Shown here: positions 10,067 through 17,826 of the stretch, in pieces | How positions within the stretch are numbered: position 1 is the stretch's first letter | Layout of the letters: every line of letters starts with the position of its first letter | Source: Mixta theicola | GTDB lineage: Bacteria; Pseudomonadota; Gammaproteobacteria; Enterobacterales; Enterobacteriaceae | DNA: 64,000 bases | Assembly (NCBI RefSeq): GCF_002895925.1 | Contig: NZ_NWUO01000003.1 | Coordinates: 62,001 to 126,000 of the forward strand | Direction of reading: 5' to 3' | Notes under the pieces: generated by a model | Databases searched by the model: none | What the model saw: only the letters and a program-made list of their open reading frames with translations | What the model was told of the DNA's origin: nothing | Position numbers and translations under genes: made by a program

Positions 10067-11032
10067 ATGAGTAAACCGATTCAGATGGAACGCGGCGTCA
10101 AATATCGCGACGCAGACAAAATGGCGTTGATCCCGGTGAAAACCGTAGTAACCGAGCGTCAGGAGTTGTTGCGCAAGCCGGAATGGATGAAGATCAAACT
10201 GCCCGCCGATTCCAGCCGTATTCAGGGCATCAAAGCGGCGATGCGTAAAAACGGTCTGCACTCTGTCTGTGAAGAGGCCTCCTGCCCTAACCTTGCAGAA
10301 TGTTTTAACCACGGCACCGCCACTTTTATGATCCTTGGCGCTATCTGTACGCGTCGCTGCCCCTTCTGTGACGTTGCGCATGGCCGTCCGCTTACGCCGG
10401 ACAGCAACGAACCGGCTAAGCTGGCACAGACCATTGCCGATATGGGCCTGCGCTACGTAGTGGTGACCTCCGTGGATCGTGACGATCTGCGTGACGGCGG
10501 CGCACAGCATTTTGCCGATTGCATCACTGCTATCCGTGAAAAAAATCCAACGATTAAAATCGAAACGCTGGTGCCTGATTTCCGTGGCCGTATGGATCGC
10601 GCGCTTGAGATCCTGACCGCGACGCCGCCGGATGTGTTTAACCACAACCTGGAAAATGTTCCGCGTATTTATCGTCAGGTCCGTCCCGGCGCCAACTATG
10701 AATGGTCGCTGAAGTTGCTGGAGCGCTTTAAAGAAGCGCATCCGAATATCCCGACCAAATCGGGCTTAATGGTGGGTCTGGGCGAAACCAATGCGGAAAT
10801 TATCGAAGTAATGCGCGATCTGCGTCGTCATGGCGTCACCATGCTCACGCTTGGTCAGTATCTGCAGCCCAGCCGCCATCACCTGCCGGTTCAGCGCTAT
10901 GTCAGCCCGGCGGAATTTGAGGAAATGAAAGAAGAAGCGCTGGCGATGGGCTTTACCCATGCCGCCTGTGGTCCTTTTGTGCGCTCTTCCTATCATGCCG
11001 ATCTACAGGCTAAAGGGCTGGAAGTAAAATAA
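10067..11032 (+). CDS. lipA: lipoyl synthase
   Basis: LipA is the radical SAM enzyme that inserts two sulfurs into protein-bound octanoate to make lipoyl groups, acting after LipB. The product is 321 residues, the usual length. The auxiliary 4Fe-4S cluster motif ([12 protein letters not shown]) and the radical SAM motif [10 protein letters not shown] are both present, and the C-terminal [10 protein letters not shown] holds the conserved serine that ligates the auxiliary cluster. A 172-nt gap separates it from lipB and a strong terminator follows. Confidence 0.97.
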   Translation: MSKPIQMERGVKYRDADKMALIPVKTVVTERQELLRKPEWMKIKLPADSSRIQGIKAAMRKNGLHSVCEEASCPNLAECFNHGTATFMILGAICTRRCPFCDVAHGRPLTPDSNEPAKLAQTIADMGLRYVVVTSVDRDDLRDGGAQHFADCITAIREKNPTIKIETLVPDFRGRMDRALEILTATPPDVFNHNLENVPRIYRQVRPGANYEWSLKLLERFKEAHPNIPTKSGLMVGLGETNAEIIEVMRDLRRHGVTMLTLGQYLQPSRHHLPVQRYVSPAEFEEMKEEALAMGFTHAACGPFVRSSYHADLQAKGLEVK

Positions 11033-11050
11033 CCCCCCTTTCCCCTGCCA

Positions 11051-11078
11051 AAAACGCAGCTTCCGGCTGCGTTTTTTA
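11051..11078 (+). terminator. rho-independent terminator after lipA
   Basis: Stem AACGCAGC/GCTGCGTT with loop TTCCG (11061-11065), preceded by an A run and followed by a T run. It ends the lip transcript 19 nt after the lipA stop. Confidence 0.9.
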
Positions 11079-11148
11079 TTGGTTCAGATAGCGGCATGCG
11101 AATGCTAAAAATAACAGCGCGCGGCTGTTGCCGCCAGGCTCCGCGCAT

Positions 11149-11175
11149 AAAAAAGCCAGCTAAGCTGGCTTTTTT
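11149..11175. terminator. bidirectional terminator between lipA and tatE
   Basis: Stem GCCAGC/GCTGGC with a short TAA loop, flanked by six A on one side and six T on the other, so it can act on both strands. It most likely terminates the leftward tatE transcript, whose stop is at 11223. Confidence 0.85.
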
Positions 11176-11222
11176 AACGCTGCTGCGAAGTTACATTTTG
11201 TAACTTAACGCTGCCGCCGGTT

Positions 11223-11423
11223 TTACTCTTTATGGGTGACGCGCTCTGCGGGCATCTCTTCTGCTTTCGCAGCCGATACCGCATCCTCATCCTTCATCGC
11301 TTTTTTAAAGCCTTTAATGGCAGCACCTAAATCGCCACCCAGCGAACGGAGTTTATTCGTGCCGAACAGCAGTACGATCAACGCACCGATAACCAGTAAC
11401 TTGGCAATACTGATACCTTCCAT
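11223..11423 (-). CDS. tatE: twin-arginine translocase subunit TatE
   Basis: TatE is a TatA paralogue that can join the twin-arginine protein export pore. The 66-residue product has the TatA-type plan: a short N-terminal transmembrane helix (about residues 4-20), the [20 protein letters not shown] hinge and amphipathic helix, and a charged tail. The C-terminus (ERVTHKE) resembles E. coli TatE more than TatA. As in E. coli it stands alone next to lipA, apart from a tatABC operon. Confidence 0.93.
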   Translation of the reverse strand: MEGISIAKLLVIGALIVLLFGTNKLRSLGGDLGAAIKGFKKAMKDEDAVSAAKAEEMPAERVTHKE

Positions 11424-11583
11424 AACACCTTCTTACATTAAACGAGAAGCCAACTGCTGCTATTAACGCGCAGAACGTCGTTTAATACAACTGTCACTTG
11501 TAACAGATTACAAATTTTTTTGAAGCGCCGCTTAAGCCAGCGGTTACTTATAGTGCCCCGGCGCCCCTGATACCGATTAAGCG

Positions 11584-12375
11584 TTATGCGCCCAGTTCAG
11601 GACGGCTAAAACGACGGTTGGCTAATACCGGCAGCATTTGACGGGCGCTTTTGATACGCTCCGCGTCCAGCTCAGCAAATACCAGCGCCGGGCCTTCCGC
11701 AGCGCGCGCAACGGCGACGCCCAGCGGATCGACAATCAGGCTGCCGCCAATATTGCGTGGCCCGCATTCACCTACCGCAATCAGATAACAGGTATTTTCT
11801 AACGCCCTTGCGGTGACCAACGTTTCCCAATGCATCTCTTTTAACGGGCCTCTGACCCAGGCAGACGGCAGCACCAGCACATCAGCGCCGTCCAGCGCCA
11901 GGCGACGCGCCAGCTCCGGGAAACGAATATCGTAACAGGTCATCATGCCGATTTTCATCCCGCCAATCTCCACCAGCGGCGGAACAACCTCGCCTGCGGT
12001 AACGCGCTGTGATTCCTGCATCGCAAACGCATCGTAAAGATGCAACTTATCGTAGCGTGCGATAATTTCACCGCCGCGCAAAGCAACCTGAGCGTTAATT
12101 GCCCGCTGTGGGCCATCAGGAACATATATGCTTAATATAGTAGTCATCGCGCTTTGTTGGCTGGCGGTCAGTAGCTGAGTAAGAAAAGGGCCATCCAGCG
12201 GCTGCGCCGCTCTCACCGCCAGCCCGGGATCGTGAATATCGGTCGCCAACACGGCTTCAGGCAGTACCAGCAATGTCGCAGCGGCTTGCTGCGCCTGTTG
12301 CATCAGCTGAATACAGGTTTGCGCATTTTTCTGCCATTCGCGCGCGACAGCAAACTGTCCCATAGCAACTTTCAT
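11584..12375 (-). CDS. ybeM: deaminated glutathione amidase (nitrilase superfamily)
   Basis: This carbon-nitrogen hydrolase of the Nit1 type probably repairs deaminated glutathione formed by transaminase side activity. The 263-residue protein shows the Glu-Lys-Cys triad: Glu in LVLPEAVL, Lys in RYDKLHLYD and Cys in MTCYDIRFPE. It occupies the place of ybeM next to tatE; in E. coli K-12 that gene is disrupted, whereas here it is full length. Family and position are clear; the exact substrate is inferred from homologues. Confidence 0.88.
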   Translation of the reverse strand: MKVAMGQFAVAREWQKNAQTCIQLMQQAQQAAATLLVLPEAVLATDIHDPGLAVRAAQPLDGPFLTQLLTASQQSAMTTILSIYVPDGPQRAINAQVALRGGEIIARYDKLHLYDAFAMQESQRVTAGEVVPPLVEIGGMKIGMMTCYDIRFPELARRLALDGADVLVLPSAWVRGPLKEMHWETLVTARALENTCYLIAVGECGPRNIGGSLIVDPLGVAVARAAEGPALVFAELDAERIKSARQMLPVLANRRFSRPELGA

Positions 12376-12430
12376 CTTCCCTCCTTCTTAACGATGCCTT
12401 CGCCTGCCAGGACGCGGGTTATTTATCGCC

Positions 12431-12856
12431 TTACGCGAGCTGTTTGATCCGATAGCTGGGCGATTCGCTATAGCCTTCACGCGCATAAAACTGGTTAGCT
12501 TTAATGCGTGACTCATGGCAATGCACTTCCATACGATTGCAGCCCCGCTCACGCGCCAGCTGCTCGGCATGCTGCAGCAAATGCTGCCCTACGCCTTTAC
12601 TGCGCTCACCTTCAGCAATACAGAAATAGCTGATACGAGCAAAATCGCCAGCCAGCGCCAGCTGCGGGACGAAATGTAACGATAAAAAACCCAGTACGGT
12701 TTGCCGGTCTTCCGCCACCATCAGCATTTCATCAGGATCGTCAATCAGCTGCTGTAAGCGGCTGTTCATCAAGCTTTCGGTATCACCGTAGCCTAATTCG
12801 GTCAGTAAAGAGATTAAGGCAAAACTGTCTGTAGCTTGAGCTGGCCGAATATTCAT
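12431..12856 (-). CDS. GNAT family N-acetyltransferase
   Basis: A 141-residue single-domain acetyltransferase of the GCN5 superfamily. The acetyl-CoA pyrophosphate-binding motif is visible as EGERSKGVGQHLLQHAE (R-x-x-G-x-G type), preceded by the beta strand ISYFCIAEGE and followed by a C-terminal QFYAREGY typical of the fold. The substrate cannot be told from sequence; related small GNATs acetylate amines, amino acids or aminoglycosides. It lies 55 nt upstream of the amidase gene on the same strand, so the two may be cotranscribed. Confidence 0.8.
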   Translation of the reverse strand: MNIRPAQATDSFALISLLTELGYGDTESLMNSRLQQLIDDPDEMLMVAEDRQTVLGFLSLHFVPQLALAGDFARISYFCIAEGERSKGVGQHLLQHAEQLARERGCNRMEVHCHESRIKANQFYAREGYSESPSYRIKQLA

Positions 12857-13042
12857 TGCGCCTCCTTCAGGTGCGCTTACTACGTTGGGATTACCCGTTT
12901 ATAGCCGTAGTTAAGGCGGTGAAGCAAGCAGATGCAGCGAGCAAAACATAACTACCGCTTTTTATGTGCAGTCACGCAATAATTAATGTTTCCTTAATCT
13001 TGCGGCGACACACTGGAGAGAGATTTTATGGGGGAAGTAATA

Positions 13043-13141
13043 ATGAAGAATCTGATGCCGCATTGCCTGTCTGAACTCTTTGCTCTGACGTTAAGCTGCG
13101 TTTCGCTGATTATTTTTATCGGGTTATATCTCTACCGCTAA
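13043..13141 (+). CDS. putative 32-residue single-span membrane peptide
   Basis: A small frame preceded by GGGGGAAG at 13030-13037 and ending directly before a terminator. From the ATG at 13043 it encodes 32 residues: a polar N-terminus (MKNLMPHCLSELF), a hydrophobic span (ALTLSCVSLIIFIGLYL) and a terminal YR. An in-frame ATG at 13028 would add five residues but has a poorer ribosome-binding site. I do not recognise the family. The hydrophobic segment, ribosome-binding site and terminator together make it more than a chance frame, but it needs evidence of translation. Confidence 0.5.
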   Translation: MKNLMPHCLSELFALTLSCVSLIIFIGLYLYR

Positions 13142-13154
13142 TACAGGCGAAAAA

Positions 13155-13178
13155 AAACCCGCCTGTAGGCGGGTTTTT
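13155..13178. terminator. bidirectional terminator between the small membrane peptide and cspE
   Basis: Stem AAAACCCGCC/GGCGGGTTTT with a TGTA loop, with A and T runs on either side, so it serves both the + strand peptide gene and the convergent cspE. Confidence 0.88.
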
Positions 13179-13196
13179 AAAATTCTGACTGTTAAC

Positions 13197-13406
13197 TTAC
13201 AGAGCGATAACGTTAGCAGCAGATGGGCCTTTTGCGCCGTCAGTGATTTCAAACTCAACGCGCTGACCTTCGGCCAGGGTTTTGAAACCATTGCTCTGGA
13301 TAGCAGAGAAGTGTACGAATACGTCTTTGCTGCCATCTTCCGGAGTAATGAAGCCGAATCCTTTGGACTCATTAAACCACTTAACGTTACCTTTGATCTT
13401 GGACAT
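13197..13406 (-). CDS. cspE: cold shock-like protein CspE
   Basis: CspE is a constitutive RNA chaperone and transcription antiterminator of the CspA family. The 69-residue product differs from E. coli CspE at two positions by memory (IQSNGF, ITDGAKG). RNP1 (KGFGFI) and RNP2 (VFVHF) RNA-binding motifs are intact. CspC would differ in several places, so the E paralogue is the right call. The neighbours tatE and ybeM also fit the E. coli cspE region, although crcB and pagP are missing here. Confidence 0.96.
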   Translation of the reverse strand: MSKIKGNVKWFNESKGFGFITPEDGSKDVFVHFSAIQSNGFKTLAEGQRVEFEITDGAKGPSAANVIAL

Positions 13407-14127
13407 CTATATTACCTTTACATGAAAAATGGACACTAAACTGTGTCGGGGTTAAGTACAGCAATTGCCGCGCCTTTTGTCCAGTGTGTTGTGAAGAAAA
13501 AGTGATAAATATCGCTATTTTTTCGTAAGTGACCGTTTTGTAGCAGCCAGAAACCGCCTCGTAAAAAGGACACTTAAGGGTATTCCCGCCTCTTTTATTT
13601 CCTCAAGCTTTTATAAATTAAGCCTTTTTATCAGCAAATCGCTCTACCAGCCGTGTCGCTTTACAAAAAGCGGTAAAAATGGATTTTTTTTGAATGCCTC
13701 AACCTTTACCACAAAAAATTATCACGCGTGGTAATGAAAACCTCGCGCAAAAGATAAACAAGGTTTTTTAACGCCGTAAGGTTACTCATCGGGTATCCCA
13801 TACAGCCTGGCTTCAGTTTTAGCTGTAAGTTTCCTGTAAGCCCAACAATCAGAGCGGATAAAAGTTGTTAACTTCTTTCCTGTTTCTAATGAGAAATTCG
13901 TAACCCGTGCTGTCTATTTACTCTCTTGTTGAGGAAAATCATTGAATGCAGCTTTTGATTATCTGATAAGCGACGAACGCTTAATGCAACTCATTAAATT
14001 AACTTACTTTTCATTAGGTTATCTGGTGATCATAACAACCTTAAACAGATTAAGTAAATTTATAGATCTTTCATATGTTTTTGCTAAGATATTTCTCGCC
14101 GCGAGATCAGTAGTAAGGAAGATAAGG
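13407..14127. other. AT-rich intergenic stretch upstream of cspE
   Basis: About 720 bases without a secure gene. The left end must hold the promoter and 5' untranslated region of cspE (leftward). A short inverted repeat TTACCAC/GTGGTAA lies at 13706-13734. The right end (13942-14127) is open in frame with the next gene from a TTG preceded by GAGGA, and may be a membrane-spanning N-terminal extension of it; see that entry. I see nothing else that I can name. Confidence 0.5.
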
Positions 14128-14331
14128 ATGGTCATGAAAGTAAGATGTACCGCCTGTGGCAGTAAAAGGTTTCGCTATACTACCGGGGACCAAAAAGGGA
14201 AATGTCACCACGGCGCGGTATGTGCTTATTGCTTCAAACCTTTTACCGTACAGGATTTGTTACCTCACACAGAGATAGATCCTATTGCTCGCTGTCTTAT
14301 TGGACAACGCAATAGCCGGTTAGCGCCATAG
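14128..14331 (+). CDS. small zinc-ribbon protein of unknown function
   Basis: The 67-residue product has a clear treble of metal-binding pairs: CTAC, then CHHGAVC and CAYC, the pattern of a compact zinc ribbon similar to small ECs_2282-like putative zinc-binding proteins. I use the ATG at 14128, with AAGGAAG at 14115-14121; the ATG at 14134 is equally plausible. The frame also stays open upstream to a TTG at 13942 with its own GAGGA, which would add 62 residues including a hydrophobic segment (LTYFSLGYLVIITTL). If that start is used the protein is a membrane-anchored zinc ribbon. No function can be assigned. Confidence 0.6.
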   Translation: MVMKVRCTACGSKRFRYTTGDQKGKCHHGAVCAYCFKPFTVQDLLPHTEIDPIARCLIGQRNSRLAP

Positions 14332-14335
14332 AGAA

Positions 14336-14358
14336 GCGGCACCTGCCTGAGGTGCCGC
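14336..14358. terminator. hairpin between convergent zinc-ribbon gene and yohP
   Basis: Perfect 9-bp stem GCGGCACCT/AGGTGCCGC with loop GCCTG. There is no T run on either strand, so it is at best a weak terminator or a transcript-end stabiliser for both convergent genes. Confidence 0.5.
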
Positions 14359-14366
14359 CAATCGCA

Positions 14367-14450
14367 TTAAAACAGAACTTTAAATACGCCGGTAAGCGTC
14401 AGTAACCCAACGATAAAAATAATCGCAATAATCCACAGAATAATTTTCAT
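14367..14450 (-). CDS. yohP: small membrane protein YohP
   Basis: A 27-residue single-span inner-membrane protein, MKIILWIIAIIFIVGLLTLT followed by GVFKVLF. Length and sequence match E. coli YohP (same MKIILW start, GLL...TGVFK core and terminal F), a peptide known from work on post-translational and mRNA-based membrane targeting. A GGGGG ribosome-binding site lies upstream on the minus strand. Its context is not that of E. coli yohP. The minus strand upstream contains CTATACTTAA (14574-14583), which resembles a sigma-S -10 element, so stress induction is possible. Confidence 0.82.
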   Translation of the reverse strand: MKIILWIIAIIFIVGLLTLTGVFKVLF

Positions 14451-14569
14451 TCCATTCCCCCTCAGGCTGCCATGCCGACGGCGAAGCCGCCGATAAGTAA
14501 AGTTAGCTGCGGTTAGCTGTTAACAAAGTCTGAGTGCCACTTCGCTAACAACCACAACGTTATCTGTCG

Positions 14570-14587
14570 CTTAAGTATAGTTAAGAC
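14570..14587 (-). promoter_or_regulatory. possible sigma-S-type -10 element for yohP
   Basis: On the minus strand the bases read CTTAACTATACTTAAG, containing CTATACTTAA, close to the -10 consensus favoured by RpoS. The motif is nearly palindromic, so it could also serve the + strand. It lies about 125 nt upstream of yohP. No clear -35 is needed for sigma-S promoters; the call is tentative. Confidence 0.35.
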
Positions 14588-14738
14588 TGAGAATTCTGCT
14601 TTTTTGCGATTCAGATCGCGGCATTCGGTTTTACCGTAGCCTGCCGCTTCGATCTGCGCCGTAAAGGCCGCTAAACTTAGTGCGGGTGTTAACCCGGTGA
14701 CTTAATGACTTTTTGTCAGTCTGCAAAAAGGAGGTCTT

Positions 14739-14984
14739 ATGAGTACGATTGATACTAATATGGGCAGATATTGTCTGAAGGCGAAGCATGCCGGTAACCA
14801 TATCAAGGGTTCTATTACCATCAACGATGAGGGCGGCGACCAGCTCTCTTTACAGGAGTTCGATGAGCATTATCTGGATGATGTGGTCAACAACGTTATC
14901 TATCCGGTAACCGGCGGCAACCGCGAAATTACACGGGCGCTACGCGAACAAATGATCAAAGCAGGTTTTACCCAGCCGCATTAA
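14739..14984 (+). CDS. 81-residue hypothetical protein
   Basis: An intact frame starting with ATG 7 nt after an excellent AAGGAGG. The product MSTIDTNMGRYCLKAKHAGN... is soluble and mixed in charge, with one Cys and no signal peptide or membrane segment. The segment on DEHYLDDVVNNVIYPVTGGN looks like an ordered alpha/beta domain. I do not recognise a family. The gene stands alone between yohP and gntT. A GGGTCAC/GTGACCC inverted repeat follows it, without a T run. Confidence 0.7.
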   Translation: MSTIDTNMGRYCLKAKHAGNHIKGSITINDEGGDQLSLQEFDEHYLDDVVNNVIYPVTGGNREITRALREQMIKAGFTQPH

Positions 14985-15028
14985 ACAACCGGGGTCACCG
15001 CTGCGTGACCCTAACGCCTGGCAATCGG

Positions 15029-15067
15029 GGCAGCAGCGCAGCCAGGGTTGCCGACTTCGCTGCTGCC
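15029..15067 (-). terminator. possible hairpin terminator of gntT
   Basis: Stem GGCAGCAGCG/CGCTGCTGCC with a 19-nt loop, ending five bases beyond the gntT stop. No T run on the minus strand, so termination strength is uncertain. Confidence 0.4.
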
Positions 15068-15072
15068 TTAGC

Positions 15073-16389
15073 TTAGATCAGAGAAGAAAGCAGCAAACAC
15101 CCCACCAGCCCGCAGACGGAGATGATGGTTTCCAGCGCCGACCAGGAGCGCATGGTTTCACCAATGGTCAGGTTAAAATACTCCTTAAACAGCCAGAAAC
15201 CGGGATCGTTAACGTGCGAGAAAATAACGCTACCGGCTCCCACAGCGATAACCATCAGCTCCGGGCTGGCGCCGGAAGTGGCAATCAACGGCGCCACGAT
15301 GCCACCGGCGGTAATGGCGGCAACGGTTGCCGATCCCAGCGCAATACGCAGCACGGCGGCGATCGACCAGGCCATAAAAATAGGCGACAGGTTAGTTGCC
15401 TGCATCAGTCCGGCAATATATTTATCCACGCCGCTGTCTACCAACACCTGCTTAAAGGCGCCGCCGCCGCCAATAATGAGCAGCATCATGGCGATAATCT
15501 TGATGGAATCGGTCAGCGTATTCATCACCTCTGCCATACTGCGGCCACGATTAAGACCAAAGGTAAAAATACCAATCAGTACGGCAATCAGGGTTGCCAT
15601 CACCGGATCGCCAAAGAACTCGGCCCAGGGCAGCAAGGCATGACCTTTTGGCAGGATCATCTCCGCCACGGCACGTAAGGCCATCAGGATAACCGGCACC
15701 AGCGCCGTCCAGATGCTCACGCCAAAACCGGGCATTTCCGCTTCGCTAAAGGTCTTAGGGTTATAAAGCCCTTCCGGGATGGGTTTATCAATATTTTTCA
15801 GAAAGCGTGCGTAGACCGGGCCGGCAAGGATTACCGTCGGGATCGCCAGCAGCGTGCCGAACAGCAGCGTTTTGCCCATATCGGCGTTAAACAGCGTGGC
15901 GATGGCCGTCGGGCCAGGGTGCGGCGGCAGAAAGCCATGCGTCACGGATAACGCGGTGGCCATCGGTACGCCAACGTAGAGCAGCGGCACGCGCGCCGAC
16001 GCGGCAATACTGAAAACCAGCGGCAGCATCAGGACAAACCCCACCTCATAAAACAGGGCAAAGCCTACGGTAAAGCCGGTTAATACCACTGCCCACTGAA
16101 TATGGCGTTGACCAAATTTAGCAATCAGCGTAGTAGCAATCCGCTGTGCTCCGCCGCAGTCCGCCAGGAGTTTCCCCAGCATCGCGCCGAAACCCATAAT
16201 CAGCGCCAGGCTGCCGAGCGTGCTGCCGACGCCGGTTTTAATGGAGGCGACCACCTTATCGACCGGCATTCCCTGCATTATTCCCACCACCAGCGCAACC
16301 AAAATTAGCGCGATAAATCCATTAAGCTTGAAGCGAATCATTAGCAGGAGCAGCAGCGCGACTCCGACCGCAACGATAACTAATGGCAT
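15073..16389 (-). CDS. gntT: high-affinity gluconate:H+ symporter
   Basis: A 438-residue inner-membrane permease of the GntP family, the exact length of E. coli GntT and very close to it throughout (MPLVIVAVGVALLLLLMIRF, THGFLPPHPGPTAIATLFNA, FSHVNDPGFWLFKEYFNLTI). About 12 transmembrane segments are expected. The frame is open upstream to 16554, but that extra part covers the operators and is not coding; the ATG at 16389 gives the family N-terminus. No gluconate kinase gene is adjacent. Two GntR-type operators lie about 110-145 nt upstream of the start. Confidence 0.93.
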   Translation of the reverse strand: MPLVIVAVGVALLLLLMIRFKLNGFIALILVALVVGIMQGMPVDKVVASIKTGVGSTLGSLALIMGFGAMLGKLLADCGGAQRIATTLIAKFGQRHIQWAVVLTGFTVGFALFYEVGFVLMLPLVFSIAASARVPLLYVGVPMATALSVTHGFLPPHPGPTAIATLFNADMGKTLLFGTLLAIPTVILAGPVYARFLKNIDKPIPEGLYNPKTFSEAEMPGFGVSIWTALVPVILMALRAVAEMILPKGHALLPWAEFFGDPVMATLIAVLIGIFTFGLNRGRSMAEVMNTLTDSIKIIAMMLLIIGGGGAFKQVLVDSGVDKYIAGLMQATNLSPIFMAWSIAAVLRIALGSATVAAITAGGIVAPLIATSGASPELMVIAVGAGSVIFSHVNDPGFWLFKEYFNLTIGETMRSWSALETIISVCGLVGCLLLSSLI

Positions 16390-16501
16390 AACTTTTCTCC
16401 GGTGAATAGCCGCCAGGAACAACGGCACGACTTTATCATTGTGGGTCACGCCAGGGATAAACTGAGTGACATGCTTAGCAGCAAATGAAAACGCTACCGT
16501 G

Positions 16502-16531
16502 TTGTTACCGATAACATGGTAACGGTAACAA
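16502..16531. promoter_or_regulatory. paired GntR operators upstream of gntT
   Basis: TTGTTACCGATAACAT at 16502-16517 is a near-perfect match to the E. coli GntR operator. The adjoining ATGGTAACGGTAACAA (16516-16531) is the same motif in the reverse orientation (TTGTTACCGTTACCAT), overlapping by two bases. GntR represses gluconate genes and is released by gluconate, so gntT is predicted to be gluconate-inducible. The sites also sit upstream of the divergent alcohol dehydrogenase gene. Confidence 0.8.
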
Positions 16532-16683
16532 TTTGTCACTGGAATGAGAGCCACAGGTAGAATTATTGATTTGCGAAGATGATCAACTTTTTGCCGCTAT
16601 GTTAAGCGTTGGTATCTATCCATAGCGGAGCGGTTGGCTGTTAAACTCACCTCCACCTTATAAAAACCGTGGCGGAAATAAAT

Positions 16684-17826
16684 ATGCTAACCAGCCAGAC
16701 GATCGCTAACCGACAAACGTTTTTTGGCCGGGGCAGCCTGCAACAGCTGCTGCCGCTACTTCAGCAGGCACCGCAAGCGACGCTGTTATTTTGCAGCCGT
16801 TCCTTTCTGAACAGTCCGCATTACGCAGCCATCAGCCCGGCGCTTAAGCCGTTGCTTATCGGCCATGAAGTCGTTACTCATGAAGCCTCGCCGGATAATA
16901 TCGACCGCTGGGTGCAGCGCTGGCGCGGCCAGGTTGAGCGCGTAGTGGCTATCGGCGGCGGCAGCGTTCTGGATGCCGCCAAAGCCTTTGCCGCCGTTAG
17001 CCAATATTCGCTTAATACTCTGCGCTATCTGGAAAAGGTGGGCGATACGCCGGTCAGCGGCGCTACGCTGCCCTTAATTGCTATTCCGACTACGGCTGGC
17101 ACCGGTAGCGAAGTGACGCAAAACGCGGTCGTCACCGACCAGGCTGATAACAAGGTGAAAGCCTCATTGCGTCACGCTAATTTTGTGCCTCAGATTGCCA
17201 TTCTGGACGCTGATTTACTCGACGGCGCGCCGGATAAAGTGCTGGCCTGCTGCGCCATCGATACCTTTACCCATCTGTTTGAAGCCTGGCTTTCAGCCAA
17301 AGGGAATATTTTCACCCGCCAAACCGCGCTTAACGGCATGCGTCAGTTTATTAAGGGCTGGCCGGATCTTAATCGTCAGGACAGGCAAGGAGCCGAGGCG
17401 CGGGAAGCGATGCTGATGGCTTCGTGGCTGGGAGGGTTAAGCCTGAGCATGGCTGGATTAGGGATTATTCACGGTATTGCGGGCGAGCTGGGTGCCATAA
17501 AAAATTATCATCACGGTGAAGTCTGTGGTCGCCTGCTGTTTCCCTTTTTAGCGCTGCTGGATAACAGCGAGCATCCGCAGCAGCAGGCATTGATGGCTGA
17601 GCTACAGCTGGCGCTGTTTGGCGCAACGCATCCGGCGCCGGCGAACTTTCTGGCGCAGTGGCTACAGCAGCACGCTGTGTTTCCTTTCTGGCAGCAAAAG
17701 CCCACGCTTAGCGCCAGTGAAGTCGAGTGGATACTGGCGCGCGCCAACGGTAAAAACTCGCTGGTTAATTACAGCACGGCGCAACAGCGCTGGATGCTGG
17801 AACAGGCGTACAGCTGTACGGATTAA
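16684..17826 (+). CDS. iron-containing alcohol dehydrogenase
   Basis: A group III (Fe-dependent) NAD(P)-linked alcohol dehydrogenase of 380 residues. The nucleotide-binding GGGSVLDAAKA and the TTAGTGSEVT segment are clear. The four metal ligands line up with FucO-type enzymes: Asp193 and His197 in IDTFTHLFEA, His263 in GIIHGIAGE and His277 in YHHGEV. A GTG at 16669 is possible but the ATG at 16684 has the better spaced GGCGGAA. The substrate is not evident. It is divergent from gntT and shares about 290 nt of regulatory DNA with it, so co-control by GntR is possible. Its stop overlaps the end of the convergent HAD gene by 4 nt. Confidence 0.85.
   Translation: MLTSQTIANRQTFFGRGSLQQLLPLLQQAPQATLLFCSRSFLNSPHYAAISPALKPLLIGHEVVTHEASPDNIDRWVQRWRGQVERVVAIGGGSVLDAAKAFAAVSQYSLNTLRYLEKVGDTPVSGATLPLIAIPTTAGTGSEVTQNAVVTDQADNKVKASLRHANFVPQIAILDADLLDGAPDKVLACCAIDTFTHLFEAWLSAKGNIFTRQTALNGMRQFIKGWPDLNRQDRQGAEAREAMLMASWLGGLSLSMAGLGIIHGIAGELGAIKNYHHGEVCGRLLFPFLALLDNSEHPQQQALMAELQLALFGATHPAPANFLAQWLQQHAVFPFWQQKPTLSASEVEWILARANGKNSLVNYSTAQQRWMLEQAYSCTD

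Noticed and set aside
13707-13734. CRISPR-like or regulatory repeat upstream of cspE
   Set aside because: Only one short inverted repeat is present with no spaced direct repeats; no CRISPR array exists in the window.
16390-16554. 165-nt upstream extension of gntT
   Set aside because: It covers the GntR operators and has no similarity to GntT proteins, which begin MPLVIVA.
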